This document shows, piece by piece, positions 16,355 through 24,774 of a stretch of DNA of 54,846 nucleotides (its first letter is position 1; the number at the start of each line of letters is the position of its first letter). A model generated the notes under the pieces. It was not told the origin of the DNA and did no database searches. It saw only the letters and a list, made by a program, of their open reading frames with translations. The position numbers were made by a program, and so were the translations under genes. The DNA is taken from positions 1 to 54,846 of the forward strand of contig NZ_JANXMU010000014.1 of assembly GCF_025354435.1 (NCBI RefSeq), read 5' to 3'. Source of the stretch: Rhodoferax sp. GTDB lineage: Bacteria > Pseudomonadota > Gammaproteobacteria > Burkholderiales > Burkholderiaceae_C.

Positions 16355-17209
16355 CTAGCGGTGGTGGCGTTGCATGAACACCAGCTTTTCGAACAGGCTG
16401 ACATCCTGCTCGTTTTTCAGCAGCGCGCCGACCAACGGCGGCACGGCCACCATGTTGTCCTGGCTGTGTAAGGCCTCGGCCGAAATATCTTCGGCCACCA
16501 GTAGCTTGAGCCAGTCCAGCAGCTCCGAGGTGGAGGGTTTTTTCTTCAGGCCGGGCAGGTTGCGGATCTCGTAGAACGTCTTCATCGCTGCTGCCAACAG
16601 CTCTTTTTTCAGGCCGGGGAAGTGCACGTCCACAATTTGCTGCATTGTGGTGGCGTCGGGGAATTTGATGTAGTGGAAGAAGCAGCGGCGCAAAAAAGCG
16701 TCGGGCAGTTCTTTTTCGTTGTTGGAAGTGATGAACACCAGCGGGCGGTTCTTGGCTTTGACCAGTTCGCGCGTTTCGTAGCAGTAAAACTCCATGCGGT
16801 CGATTTCGCGCAGCAAGTCGTTGGGAAACTCGATGTCGGCCTTGTCGATCTCGTCGATCAGCAGCGCTACGGGTTCGTCGGCGGTAAATGCCTGCCACAG
16901 CACGCCTTTGACAATGTAGTTATGGATATCTTTGACCCGGGCCGAGTCTTCAATCCCGGCCAATTGCGAATCGCGCAAGCGGCTGACCGCATCGTATTCA
17001 TACAGGCCCTGTTGTGCCTTGGTGGTCGACTTGATGTGCCATTGCAACAGCGGCATGCCCAGGGCGGCAGCCACCTCTTCGGCCAGCATGGTTTTACCGG
17101 TACCGGGCTCGCCCTTGACCAGCAGCGGGCGCTTCAAGGTAGCCGCGGCATTGACGGCCAGCATCAGATCCTGGGTGGCGACGTAATTATTGGAGCCTTG
17201 GAACTTCAT
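16355..17209 (-). CDS. MoxR-family AAA+ ATPase
   Basis: A 284-residue ATPase. Walker A is GEPGTGKT (about 37-44), Walker B VALLIDEIDKAD (about 114-125), sensor-1 region VFITSNNEKELPDAFLRRC with the arginine finger following. The segment QGLYEYDAVSRLRDSQL is typical of MoxR subgroup members paired with VWA proteins. It is the first gene of a minus-strand cluster moxR-vwa-tamA-tamB. It probably uses ATP hydrolysis to remodel a target presented by the VWA partner. Divergent from the cytochrome c4 gene, with 118 bases between the two starts. Confidence 0.93.
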   Translation of the reverse strand: MKFQGSNNYVATQDLMLAVNAAATLKRPLLVKGEPGTGKTMLAEEVAAALGMPLLQWHIKSTTKAQQGLYEYDAVSRLRDSQLAGIEDSARVKDIHNYIVKGVLWQAFTADEPVALLIDEIDKADIEFPNDLLREIDRMEFYCYETRELVKAKNRPLVFITSNNEKELPDAFLRRCFFHYIKFPDATTMQQIVDVHFPGLKKELLAAAMKTFYEIRNLPGLKKKPSTSELLDWLKLLVAEDISAEALHSQDNMVAVPPLVGALLKNEQDVSLFEKLVFMQRHHR

Positions 17210-17243
17210 GGTGGTGGGTCAAGAGCAGGGAATGAATATGGGG

Positions 17244-17260
17244 CCGCATATAATCTGCGG
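17244..17260 (+). promoter_or_regulatory. -10 region of the cytochrome c4 promoter
   Basis: A perfect TATAAT hexamer (17249-17254) is framed by the dyad CCGCA/TGCGG (17244-17248 and 17256-17260). No convincing -35 is present at the right distance. A transcript starting near 17261 would have a leader of about 67 bases before the ATG at 17328. The dyad could bind a regulator. Confidence 0.45.
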
Positions 17261-17327
17261 TCGATGGCAAGCCTGCTAAACAGGGCTGAATGTAGGCTTG
17301 ATTTTTCCCCAGATTGTGCGCGCAAAA

Positions 17328-18002
17328 ATGAATAAATTATTGACCACGGTGTTAGCGTTTGCTACTGTTTCGCTAGCAGGCATTGCCAATATTGCCAGTG
17401 CCCAGGATGTCGTGGGGGATGCCAAAGCCGGACACGCCAAGGTGGATATGTGCCTGGGGTGCCACAGCATCATTGGCTACCAAGCCAGCTTCCCTGAAGT
17501 ACATAAAGTGCCCAAAATATCTGGCCAAGGTGCAAAGTACATCATTTCTGCGCTCAACGCCTATAAAAAGGGCGACCGCAAGCACCCCACCATGCGCGGC
17601 ATTTCCGACTCCCTGAGTGACCAGGATATGGCCGACGTAGCGGCTTACTACAGCGCCAGTGGCGTGGTGGCCGGTGCCACTCTGCCTGCCAAACCCACGG
17701 TTGAGCCCAGTGCCCAAGTGGCTGCGCTGTTGACCAAAGGCGCTTGCGTGTCCTGCCATGGCGACAACTTCTCCAAACCTATTGACCCGACCTATCCCAA
17801 GATTGCAGGCCAGCACGCTGATTACCTGTATGTGGCTTTGAAGTCGTACAAAACCGAAGGCAATCCTTTGGTCGGCCGCTCCAACGCCATCATGGGCGGT
17901 GTGGCCAAGCAGTTCTCAAATGCCGAACTCAAAGCGCTGGCCGGTTATGTGCATTCGCTGGACGGCGAGTTGAAGGTGGTGCCGCAGTCGCGCTTCCGTT
18001 AA
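17328..18002 (+). CDS. Di-heme cytochrome c4
   Basis: A 224-residue periplasmic cytochrome with a cleavable signal peptide (MNKLLTTVLAFATVSLAGIA, cleavage after ASA). It has two heme-binding sites, CLGCH (about 42-46) and CVSCH (about 140-144). Each is in a domain with the same plan (KISGQGAKYIISAL.. and KIAGQHADYLYVAL..), the two-fold repeat of cytochrome c4. It probably shuttles electrons from the bc1 complex to terminal oxidases such as the cox enzyme encoded at 33083-37820. The ATG at 17328 is chosen over one at 17298 because it puts the signal peptide at the N-terminus. A strong terminator follows directly. Confidence 0.94.
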   Translation: MNKLLTTVLAFATVSLAGIANIASAQDVVGDAKAGHAKVDMCLGCHSIIGYQASFPEVHKVPKISGQGAKYIISALNAYKKGDRKHPTMRGISDSLSDQDMADVAAYYSASGVVAGATLPAKPTVEPSAQVAALLTKGACVSCHGDNFSKPIDPTYPKIAGQHADYLYVALKSYKTEGNPLVGRSNAIMGGVAKQFSNAELKALAGYVHSLDGELKVVPQSRFR

Positions 18003-18020
18003 ACCCGTCTGCCCCAAGAA

Positions 18021-18046
18021 AAAGCCCGCTGCATGCGGGCTTTTTT
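18021..18046 (+). terminator. Rho-independent terminator after cytochrome c4
   Basis: Stem AAAGCCCGC (18021-18029) and GCGGGCTTT (18035-18043) around loop TGCAT, followed by a T run. The A run on the left lets it work for the convergent DUF1841 gene too. Confidence 0.95.
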
Positions 18047-18058
18047 ACGTTGCTGGGG

Positions 18059-18493
18059 TCAGTCTTGGGTGGCCCGGCGCTGTACGCAGTCAATGTAAGC
18101 TGCGCCGTCTGGGGGGCGGCCTGCGCGCTGGCTTTCCCAAAGCATCTGTCCCAGGCAATCCATGGTCTCGTGGTGGGCATCGTGCAGTGAGTCGCGGCGG
18201 CGCGTCAGCAACTCGACCGACTGGCGGATACCGCGTGGCTGGTCGATCGAGCATTGCTCGCTGATCGACAAATGCATCGAAAGGTGTAGAAAGGGATTGG
18301 TTTTGCCAGCTTCTGCATCGTAATTGCGGGCTACGGCGGCTTCCACATCCAGCAAGTCGGCATGGTATTCGGGATGCTCGTCCAGCCACTGACTTGCTAT
18401 GGTTTCAATAGCTTCCAACGCTTGTCCAGCCTTCGCCTTGGCATAAACAGAGCAGAAAAAACGGCGTACATCGGCTTGCGAGGGATTGAACAT
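18059..18493 (-). CDS. DUF1841 family protein
   Basis: A 144-residue cytoplasmic protein of unknown function. MFNPSQADVRRFFCSVYAKA is the family N-terminus; NPFLHLSMHLSISEQCSID and the later HHETMDCLGQMLWESQR are its most conserved segments. Several histidines (HLSMHLS, HDAHHE) could bind metal. Members occur mostly in beta-proteobacteria. The start 18493 is chosen because the extension to 18616 lacks family similarity. Residues about 23-37 (QALEAIETIASQ) are encoded by half a copy of the dispersed palindromic repeat, in frame. Confidence 0.85.
   Translation of the reverse strand: MFNPSQADVRRFFCSVYAKAKAGQALEAIETIASQWLDEHPEYHADLLDVEAAVARNYDAEAGKTNPFLHLSMHLSISEQCSIDQPRGIRQSVELLTRRRDSLHDAHHETMDCLGQMLWESQRAGRPPDGAAYIDCVQRRATQD
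18396..18427 (+). repeat. Half copy of the dispersed CTAG repeat inside DUF1841
   Basis: GCTATGGTTTCAATAGCTTC then AACGCTTGTCC aligns with the left half of the family (GCTATTCAATCAATAG-CTGCTAGCGC). Read on the minus strand it encodes ALEAIETIA of the DUF1841 protein without breaking the frame. Confidence 0.5.
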
Positions 18494-18914
18494 GGCCGTG
18501 AGCCTACCACGGCCAAACCACTGCTTTGCAGCCTCTACGCGCTGGTCCACCGTGCTTTCAGGCTCTTGTAGGAGACATATAGTGCTTGGCTGTTGCGAAA
18601 TGCACGTTAACCCCATGTGTGAAGTTTCTGTGTAGTCGTTGTAGAGGTCTGTCGCGTTTGGAGTCTTTCATGGTGCTGGTTGGATTGCTTGTATTGACAG
18701 GTATTTAGCAGGGCAGTACAGACCATTGGATTTTTTGAAGATTCTCAAAGTAAGTCCAATAGAAACTTCATTGGAGTGCGAACTAATACCGCGCAAGGCC
18801 CATCCCTAGGGCCCGATGCACGTTAGCCGTGCAAAAGTGCCTTGCTCTATGGCTCACTATGGAATTAAATAGTTACATCTATTACAAAAGCCCGAATCGA
18901 CTTTCGGAAACGAC
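18494..18914. other. 421-base gene-free stretch with promoter-like and hairpin sequences
   Basis: No ORF of credible coding character. TTGACA (18694-18699) and TACAGA (18717-18722) are spaced by 17 bases, a good promoter on the plus strand. Two hairpins follow: GGCCC/GGGCC (18797-18813) and TGCACG-TTAGC-CGTGCA (18817-18833). The WYL regulator gene begins only at 18915, so a transcript from this promoter would have a leader of about 185 bases or be a separate small RNA. The upstream 200 bases hold nothing I recognise. Confidence 0.4.
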
Positions 18915-19937
18915 ATGGACCAGACTGGGCGACTCTACAAAATTGACCAGCTTTTGCGGCAGCACAAGGTCATCAGCTTTGCCGCCTTGCAGGCTGAACT
19001 CAACGTATCGCGGGCCACCCTAAAACGCGATCTGGACGATTTGCGCACCCGCCTCAAGTTGCCTATCGAATGGAGCCGCGCAGCAGGAGGCTACCGACTA
19101 GCATCCACAGGCGAGCCGCCCACCAGCACCCACGAGCTCCCGGGCCTGTGGTTTTCGTCTACCGAAATCCATGCGCTGATGACGATGAAGCAATTACTGT
19201 CGCATCTGGACACGGGCGGTTTGATCATCAATCCAGTACCGGTGGCTGATCGGTTGAATGCACTTTTGACCAGCGAAGACATTGAGTTGCAAGAGCTGCG
19301 GCAGCGGGTGCGTATTGTCGGCTTGGTGCAGGAAACCCCCACGCCGCGCTATTTTGAACGGATTGGTTTGGCGCTGGTGCGGCGCAAGCGTCTGGTGTTG
19401 GTCTATGCCGATGCAAATGACACCCCCCTGGAATGGGAGATATCACCCCAGCGACTGGTGCATTTTCGCGGCAGTTGGCACCTGGAAGCTTGGTGCCACC
19501 CACAGGCCGAACTGCGCAGTTTTGCGGTGGATGCCATCACCGACGCGCGCGTCTTACCCAATAGCGCGATCGAAGTGGCCGACGACAAACTGGATGCCCA
19601 GTTTGGTCCGGAATACGGGGTGTTCGCCAATGGCCGCGTGCGCTGGGCCCGACTGCAGTTCAACCGCGAGAAGGCCAGCAGCGTAGCCAACGTGCAGTGG
19701 CACCCGCTGCAACAGGGCAAGCAGCAAAACGACGGCAGCTACCTGCTGCGCGTGCCGTACATGGACCCGCGCGAACTGATGGAGAAAATCCTCCAGTACG
19801 GTGCGCTGTGCCAGGTACTGGGCCCGGCCAGCTTGCGCCAGGCGGTGACCGACGAAGTGGCGCAGATGGCCACTATCTACCAATCGGCCGCGCCACTGGA
19901 TGAAGACGGCGTGCTGGACGACACGGCGCTCGACTGA
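18915..19937 (+). CDS. WYL-domain transcriptional regulator (YafY/DeoR-like HTH)
   Basis: A 340-residue regulator. An N-terminal winged HTH covers about residues 6-60 (LYKIDQLLRQHKVISFAALQ, then SRATLKRDLDDLRTRL). A WYL-type sensor domain lies at about 145-210 (KRLVLVYADANDTPLEWEIS, then FRGSWHLEAWC in place of the WYL motif). A WCX-like C-terminal extension follows, with VPYMDPRELMEKILQYGALC. WYL domains bind ligands such as nucleotides or nucleic acid in stress and phage-defence regulators; no defence genes are seen here. The gene is convergent with kefC (11 bases between stops), so its target is not given by context. Confidence 0.88.
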   Translation: MDQTGRLYKIDQLLRQHKVISFAALQAELNVSRATLKRDLDDLRTRLKLPIEWSRAAGGYRLASTGEPPTSTHELPGLWFSSTEIHALMTMKQLLSHLDTGGLIINPVPVADRLNALLTSEDIELQELRQRVRIVGLVQETPTPRYFERIGLALVRRKRLVLVYADANDTPLEWEISPQRLVHFRGSWHLEAWCHPQAELRSFAVDAITDARVLPNSAIEVADDKLDAQFGPEYGVFANGRVRWARLQFNREKASSVANVQWHPLQQGKQQNDGSYLLRVPYMDPRELMEKILQYGALCQVLGPASLRQAVTDEVAQMATIYQSAAPLDEDGVLDDTALD

Positions 19938-19947
19938 GCTTTTTCGC

Positions 19948-21774
19948 CTATTTCCCCCAGCCCTTGGGTCTTCGCTGCGCTTGCTGCGCGCGCTCTTGGG
20001 CCATTTGCTCTTCCAGCTGTTGGCGGCCTTCGGTAGCCACGGCAATGAGCTTGGCGCGGTCTTTGCGATGCGGGTACATCTGCTCAAACAAGGCAAAGTT
20101 GTGCTGGCGAAAGCGCATCGCCTGTTGGCGCGCTTCGTGGGGTGGGTAGCCCAAAATCTCCAGCACCGAGCGGGCGCTGCGCAGGCTCGATTCGAACAGT
20201 TCGCGCTCCACCCGCACCACGCCGCGGTCGCGCAGGGCGTTCCAGTGGGGCACGTCGCGGGCACGGGCCACGATCTGCAGGTTTGGAAAGTGCTCTTGCG
20301 CCAGATCCACAATTTTCAAACTTTGCGTCTTGTCGTCCACCGCCACCACCAGAATCTTGGCCGTGGCCGCACCCGACAGGCGTAGCAAGTCCAGCCGGGA
20401 GGCATCGCCGTAAAACACCCGGAAACCAAATTGGCGAATCGTCTCCACCATGTCGGCATCGTGGTCCAGCACGGTCGCGCTCAGGCCCTGGGCCAGCAGC
20501 ATGCGGCCGACGATCTGGCCGTAGCGGCCAAAGCCCGCAATGATGATGGGCGCTTCCTGCTGCTCGGCGATCTCTTCCAGCTGGCTGCCGCCGCGCTGCG
20601 CCAGCCGGGGTAGCAGCAGTTTGTCGATGGCCAGCAGCAACAGCGGACTGACCAACATCGACACTGCCACCGAACCAATCAGCAGCGACGAGGTCTGGTT
20701 GGAAAAAATATGCGCCGCCGTCGCGGTCTGGAACACCACAAACGCAAATTCACCACCCTGTGCCAGCAGCACGGTAAACACCGGTCGCTCCTGAAACGGC
20801 ACACCCATCCACTTGGCGATGGCGTAAATGACGACCAGCTTGGAGATTAAAAAGCCCGCCACGATCATTGCCATCAGCCCCGGCGATTGGCGTAGCACGC
20901 CAAAGTCCACACTCATGCCCACGGCGATGAAGAACAGGCCCAGCAGCAGGCCTTTGAAAGGCTCGATGTCGGTCTCCAGCTCGCGGCGGTATTCGCTTTC
21001 GGCCAGCAGCACCCCGGCCAAAAAGGCCCCCAGCGCCATCGACAGGCCCACCGATAGCATCAGCGAGGCGATACCCACCACCAGCAGTAAAGACGCGGCG
21101 GTGAAGATTTCAGGCGTTTTGGAGCGCGCAATCCAGCGGAACAGCGGCCGCAACAGCAAACGTCCGCCCAGCACAATGCCTGCAATAACTGCTATAGTTT
21201 TAAGAGCTTGTAGTGTAGGTGCTGTCTGCGCTAGAGCCTCATTTTGTTCAGAAATGCTGCCCAGCACGGGTAGCAGCGCCAAAATGGGAATGGCCGCCAC
21301 GTCCTGGAACAAAAGAATGGAGAACCCCGCCTGCCCGCTGCGCGTGGGCAGCAGGTTGCGTTCGCTAAACACCTGCAGCGCAATCGCCGTGCTGGACAAG
21401 GCCAGGCCCAGCGCCGCCACCAGCGCAATCCGCCACGGCACGCCCGCGGCCATGGCCCCCAGAAAAATCACCACCGCACAGCCCAGCACCTGGGCCGTGC
21501 CCCAGCCAAAGATCGTGCGGCGCAGGCTCCACAGGCGCTTGGGCTCCAGTTCCAGGCCGATCAAAAACAGCATCAGCACCACGCCGAATTCGGCGAAATG
21601 CAGGATGTCTTGCACTTCGGTGACCAGGCCCAGGCCCCAGGGGCCGATGGCGATCCCCGCCGCTAGGTAGCCAATGATGGAGCCCAGGCCCAGGGCCTTG
21701 CTTAGCGGCACGGCAATAACGGCGGCGCTCAGATAAATGAAGCTGTTGATCAGCCAGGAGGGTGCGTGTTCCAT
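19948..21774 (-). CDS. kefC: Glutathione-regulated-type K+/H+ antiporter (CPA2, KefB/KefC-like)
   Basis: A 608-residue inner-membrane antiporter. About 12 membrane segments occupy residues 1-385 (SLSKALGLGSIIGYLAAGI near the start; GFSILLFQDVAAIPILALLP is the CPA2 core with the FQD motif). A cytosolic RCK/TrkA-N domain follows, with Rossmann motif GFGRYGQIVGRML (about 402-414), and a charged Gln/Arg-rich tail. It lets K+ out and H+ in to acidify the cytoplasm against electrophiles. The kefF-like oxidoreductase gene six bases upstream in the same operon supports this type. A dispersed repeat copy is embedded in frame between residues about 177 and 195. Confidence 0.92.
   Translation of the reverse strand: MEHAPSWLINSFIYLSAAVIAVPLSKALGLGSIIGYLAAGIAIGPWGLGLVTEVQDILHFAEFGVVLMLFLIGLELEPKRLWSLRRTIFGWGTAQVLGCAVVIFLGAMAAGVPWRIALVAALGLALSSTAIALQVFSERNLLPTRSGQAGFSILLFQDVAAIPILALLPVLGSISEQNEALAQTAPTLQALKTIAVIAGIVLGGRLLLRPLFRWIARSKTPEIFTAASLLLVVGIASLMLSVGLSMALGAFLAGVLLAESEYRRELETDIEPFKGLLLGLFFIAVGMSVDFGVLRQSPGLMAMIVAGFLISKLVVIYAIAKWMGVPFQERPVFTVLLAQGGEFAFVVFQTATAAHIFSNQTSSLLIGSVAVSMLVSPLLLLAIDKLLLPRLAQRGGSQLEEIAEQQEAPIIIAGFGRYGQIVGRMLLAQGLSATVLDHDADMVETIRQFGFRVFYGDASRLDLLRLSGAATAKILVVAVDDKTQSLKIVDLAQEHFPNLQIVARARDVPHWNALRDRGVVRVERELFESSLRSARSVLEILGYPPHEARQQAMRFRQHNFALFEQMYPHRKDRAKLIAVATEGRQQLEEQMAQERAQQAQRRPKGWGK
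21191..21245 (-). repeat. Dispersed CTAG repeat, copy 5, inside kefC
   Basis: On the minus strand it reads AAAATGAGGCTCTAGCGCAG ... CTTAAAACTATAGC, matching the reverse orientation of the family, including GGCTCTAGCGCA and the AT-rich end. It is translated as NEALAQTAPTL-QALKTIA in KefC, a stretch between two membrane segments. Confidence 0.75.
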
Positions 21775-21780
21775 GCGTTT

Positions 21781-22419
21781 TTACGGTGTGGTCCAGTGGG
21801 GATAGGTTTGCAGCCGTTGGCTGAACAGTGCGATGTGGTCCATCACCTCTTGTTTGCCCGCGCTGTGGGCACCGTGCAACACCAGCGGTGGCAAAAAGCG
21901 CATGCCGCACAGAGCGGCCGTCTGAGCGTAGGGCGGCAAGAACGCGTCGAACGGGTAGCGGTTGTAGCTGTCGGGGTGGTACGAATCTTCTTGTCCGCCA
22001 GTGGTCACTACCAGCCACAGGTCTTTGCCGCGCAAGGTGGTGCCGGGCGCGCCAGTGGGTGCGGCTTCCTCGGTTTCTGCCGACACCGCGCCAAAGGCCC
22101 AGCCGTAGGTCAGCACCTCGTCCATCCACAGTTTTTGCAGGGCAGGCATCGAATACCACTGGATGGGGTGCACCAGCACCAGCAGGTCGGCGGCTTCCAT
22201 GCGGGCCTGCTCAGCGGCCACATCGATGGCGTAGTCGGGGTAGTTGGCGTACAGGTCCTGGATGTCGATCTGCGGACCGTCAGCGCTGGTGGGCAGGGCG
22301 CGGGCTGCCGTCAGCAGACGCTGGTTGACACGCGAGGCGCGCCAGTTGGGGTGGGCGGCGAGCAGGTAGATCTTCGGGGAAGTGGGGGGCGGCGGAGCCG
22401 AGGCGCTGGGATCGTGCAT
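21781..22419 (-). CDS. kefF: NAD(P)H oxidoreductase, KefF/KefG-like ancillary subunit
   Basis: A 212-residue flavodoxin-fold quinone reductase. KIYLLAAHPNWRASRVNQRL (about 16-35) is the flavin-phosphate segment with the AHP motif. LVLVHPIQWYSMPALQKLWM is the conserved core, and LWLVVTTGGQEDSYHP follows. In E. coli, KefF and KefG bind their antiporters and are needed for full activity. The stop lies six bases before the antiporter start at 21774, so the two are one operon. The N-terminal SAPPPPTSP stretch is unusual and may be a flexible tail or an over-extended start. Confidence 0.86.
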   Translation of the reverse strand: MHDPSASAPPPPTSPKIYLLAAHPNWRASRVNQRLLTAARALPTSADGPQIDIQDLYANYPDYAIDVAAEQARMEAADLLVLVHPIQWYSMPALQKLWMDEVLTYGWAFGAVSAETEEAAPTGAPGTTLRGKDLWLVVTTGGQEDSYHPDSYNRYPFDAFLPPYAQTAALCGMRFLPPLVLHGAHSAGKQEVMDHIALFSQRLQTYPHWTTP

Positions 22420-22469
22420 GCCGCTAACATAGCAAAGATTTAAGCGTTTCCCCCTATTAGGAGCTATTT

Positions 22470-23096
22470 ATGCCCATCGTCGTTGTTGCCAGTCCCAAAG
22501 GCGGAGTCGGCAAGTCCACGCTGTCTACCCAGATTGCAGGCTATTACGCCTCGCTGGGGCATACCGTGTTGTTGGGCGATGCCGACCCGCAGCAGTCGTC
22601 CCACCTGTGGCTGAGCCTGCGCCCGGCAACAGTGGCACCCATCCAGGCCTGGGACGTGGGCGCAGACGACATCGCCAAGCCGCCCAAAGGTGGCAAGGCG
22701 GGCAATGTGGTGGTGCTGGACACGCCCGGCGGGCTGGACGGCAAGCGCTTCAAGGACGTGATGCGCCTGGCCGACAAGATCGTGGTGCCGCTGCAGCCCA
22801 GTGTGTTTGACATCTTTGCCACGCGCAAATTTCTGGACCGCCTGGCCGAGCACCGCCGCAACGACAAAATGCAGGTCGGACTGGTCGGCATGCGGGTGGA
22901 CGAGCGCACCTTTGCCGCCGACCGCCTGCGCGAATACCTGGACGGGCTGGAGGTGCCGGTGATCACCAACCTGCGCGACACGCAAAACTACGTGCATCTG
23001 GCCGCAGGCGGACTCACTTTGTTTGACGTGGCCCCCAGCCGGGTCGAGAAAGATCTGGAGCAGTGGGCTCCGCTGGCGGCCTGGTTGGATGCCTGA
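22470..23096 (+). CDS. ParA-family ATPase (orphan)
   Basis: A 208-residue P-loop ATPase. The deviant Walker A is KGGVGKST (10-17), followed by LLGDADPQQSSHLWL (switch I region) and VVLDTPGGLDG (Walker B / switch II). No parB lies next to it, so it is not the chromosome segregation pair; small ParA proteins of this type position other cargo or act as plasmid-like remnants. It is transcribed with the MaoC gene that starts two bases after its stop. Ribosome site AGGAG lies ten bases before the ATG. Divergent from kefF, with 50 bases between starts. Confidence 0.88.
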   Translation: MPIVVVASPKGGVGKSTLSTQIAGYYASLGHTVLLGDADPQQSSHLWLSLRPATVAPIQAWDVGADDIAKPPKGGKAGNVVVLDTPGGLDGKRFKDVMRLADKIVVPLQPSVFDIFATRKFLDRLAEHRRNDKMQVGLVGMRVDERTFAADRLREYLDGLEVPVITNLRDTQNYVHLAAGGLTLFDVAPSRVEKDLEQWAPLAAWLDA

Positions 23097-23098
23097 GC

Positions 23099-23554
23099 GT
23101 GCACCGCTTTGACAGTTTCAATGCCCTGGCCCAGGCGGTGGGGCAGGAGATTGCCGTCAGCGACTGGAGCCTTGTCACCCAGCAGCAGGTAGACCAGTTT
23201 GCCGATGCCACGGGTGACCACCAGTGGATTCACATGGCTGGCGAACGGGCCAACGCCGGGCCGTTTGGTGGGCCGATTGCGCACGGCTTCCTCACGCTGG
23301 CACTGCTGCCGCGCATGTTTGAGACCTCGTTTTCCGTAGCCGAAGCGCGCATGGCCGTGAACTACGGCCTGAACAAGGTGCGCTTCATCACCCCCGTGCC
23401 GGTGGGCAGCCGGGTGCGGGCCCGCCTGAAGCTGCTGGACTGCACCCCGCTGGCCACGTCCGGCGTGCAGATCACGCTAGAGGCCACCGTGGAGTTGGAG
23501 GGCCACCCCAAGCCCGCCTGCGTAGCCGAATCGCTGCTCCGCTACACCTTGTAA
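23099..23554 (+). CDS. MaoC-like (R)-enoyl-CoA hydratase/dehydratase
   Basis: A 151-residue hot-dog fold protein. The hydratase motif is FADATGDHQWIH followed by GGPIAHGFLTLAL, which holds the catalytic Asp/His pair. NYGLNKVRFITPVPVGSRVR is the conserved MaoC middle. It probably hydrates trans-2-enoyl-CoA in fatty-acid or polyhydroxyalkanoate metabolism. The start is a GTG at 23099, two bases after the parA stop; the open frame upstream overlaps parA and is not similar to the family. The link with ParA is odd functionally, but they are clearly one transcription unit. Confidence 0.88.
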   Translation: MHRFDSFNALAQAVGQEIAVSDWSLVTQQQVDQFADATGDHQWIHMAGERANAGPFGGPIAHGFLTLALLPRMFETSFSVAEARMAVNYGLNKVRFITPVPVGSRVRARLKLLDCTPLATSGVQITLEATVELEGHPKPACVAESLLRYTL

Positions 23555-23633
23555 AGGTGTGGCGGATTCAAGGTCAAAGTGCAACGCCCATCAGCGTGAG
23601 AGGGCTCAGGCATAGATTCCATCTGCACTGGCA

Positions 23634-23655
23634 GCTATTAAATTGGTAGTGCGGT
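23634..23655 (+). repeat. Half copy of the dispersed CTAG repeat, decayed
   Basis: GCTATTAAATTGGTAGTGCGG matches only the AT-rich left half of the family (GCTATTAAATTAATAGCTGC). It lies in the 113-base gap between the convergent maoC and lacI-like genes. A hairpin CCTGCC-TGCTA-GGCAGG (23660-23676) follows and includes the stop of the LacI-type gene. Confidence 0.4.
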
Positions 23656-23667
23656 TGGGCCTGCCTG

Positions 23668-24678
23668 CTAGGCAGGGCTTCCAGTGCATCCGCAGGATTT
23701 TCGGATGTGCAAAGCTACTGGCAGGCGCTGCACCCGTCTTGTGCCCTCGGGGTCTTTGATGCGTTCTATCAATTGCCGCATCGCGGCAGTGCCGATCGCT
23801 TCCAGCGGCTGCGCCGCCACGGTCAGAGGCGGAGTGAAAAGATCGGCCCAGTCAAAATCATCCATGCCACCAAACGCCATGTGCTGTGGGATCTGGATGT
23901 CGGCCTCCCGCAGCGCACGCATGGTGCCCAGAGTCATCAGGTTGTTGCTGGCCACAATGGCGGTAGGGCGCTGCGCCAATGCCAGCAACTGGTGTGTGGC
24001 CAGCCGCGCGGGTTCGATGCTGGACTCGCCACACACCACCAGGCTGGGGTCAAAGGGCAGGGCAGCAGCCTGCAAGGCCAGTCGGTAGCCCGCCAGGCGT
24101 TCGTCGGTGGTTGAATTCCAGGCCGCACCTGCGACAAAGCCGATACGGCGGTGCCCGTGCCCTATGAGGTGCTTTACCAGCAACTGGATAGCCTGCGCGT
24201 TTTCAACGCCCACCTGATCGAAAGCCGAGGGAAGCAAGTGGTCTACCAGCACGGTGGGGATGTGGTTGGCCTCCAGGTAGTGCAGTGAGCGCAGTTGGCC
24301 GTCGTTGGTGGGGGCCAGCACAATGCCGTCAACCCGCCGTTGGTGGAAGGCCTGTATCACGCGCAGTTCCTGTTCCGGGTCGTCGTGCGTGTCAGAAAAC
24401 AGCATCATCAGCCCGGCCTTTTCGCACTCTGCATCCATGGCCCGCACGATGTCGGTGAAGTAGTGGTTGGAGAAGGTGGAGATGGCCACCCCAATCGTGC
24501 TGGTGGCCGAACGCGCCAAGGAGCGGGCCAGCGAGTTGGGGATGTAGCCCACTGATTGGATCGCCAGCCGGACGGCCTGCTCGGTTTCTGTATCGACCCG
24601 ACGGGTCCCGTTGATGACGTGCGACACCGTGGATACCGACACGCGTGCGGCCCTTGCAACGTCATTCATGGTGGTCAA
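23668..24678 (-). CDS. LacI-family transcriptional repressor of the sugar ABC operon
   Basis: About 336 residues. The N-terminal HTH reads MNDVARAARVSVSTVSHVIN with the hinge VGYIPNSLARSLA. A periplasmic-binding-protein-like sensor domain follows (STIGVAISTFSNHYFTDIVR, RRIGFVAGAAWNS). Asp/Trp-rich FGGMDDFDWADLFTPPLT is the usual C-terminal effector segment. AAGGAG precedes a TTG at 24678, which I take as the start; an ATG at 24669 lacks a well-spaced site and an ATG at 24717 would add 13 residues. It is divergent from the transporter operon at 25000. Palindromic LacI-type operators at 24775 and 24874 suggest it controls both directions. Confidence 0.9.
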   Translation of the reverse strand: MTTMNDVARAARVSVSTVSHVINGTRRVDTETEQAVRLAIQSVGYIPNSLARSLARSATSTIGVAISTFSNHYFTDIVRAMDAECEKAGLMMLFSDTHDDPEQELRVIQAFHQRRVDGIVLAPTNDGQLRSLHYLEANHIPTVLVDHLLPSAFDQVGVENAQAIQLLVKHLIGHGHRRIGFVAGAAWNSTTDERLAGYRLALQAAALPFDPSLVVCGESSIEPARLATHQLLALAQRPTAIVASNNLMTLGTMRALREADIQIPQHMAFGGMDDFDWADLFTPPLTVAAQPLEAIGTAAMRQLIERIKDPEGTRRVQRLPVALHIRKSCGCTGSPA

Positions 24679-24774
24679 AACAATGTTCTCCTTCAGGGTG
24701 GGGTCCGCTGCATGCATCGTGGTGCGGAGCCTTGCGCGGTAAAGCCGTGGATTGTGGATGACGGCGGGGGCATA

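Noticed and set aside
18915-19937. WYL regulator as marker of a phage-defence island
   Set aside because: None of the surrounding genes (DUF1841, kefC, kefF, parA, maoC) belongs to a known defence system.
22470-23096. Chromosome-partition parAB locus or plasmid origin
   Set aside because: No parB, parS-like sites or replication gene nearby; the ParA is followed by a metabolic gene.
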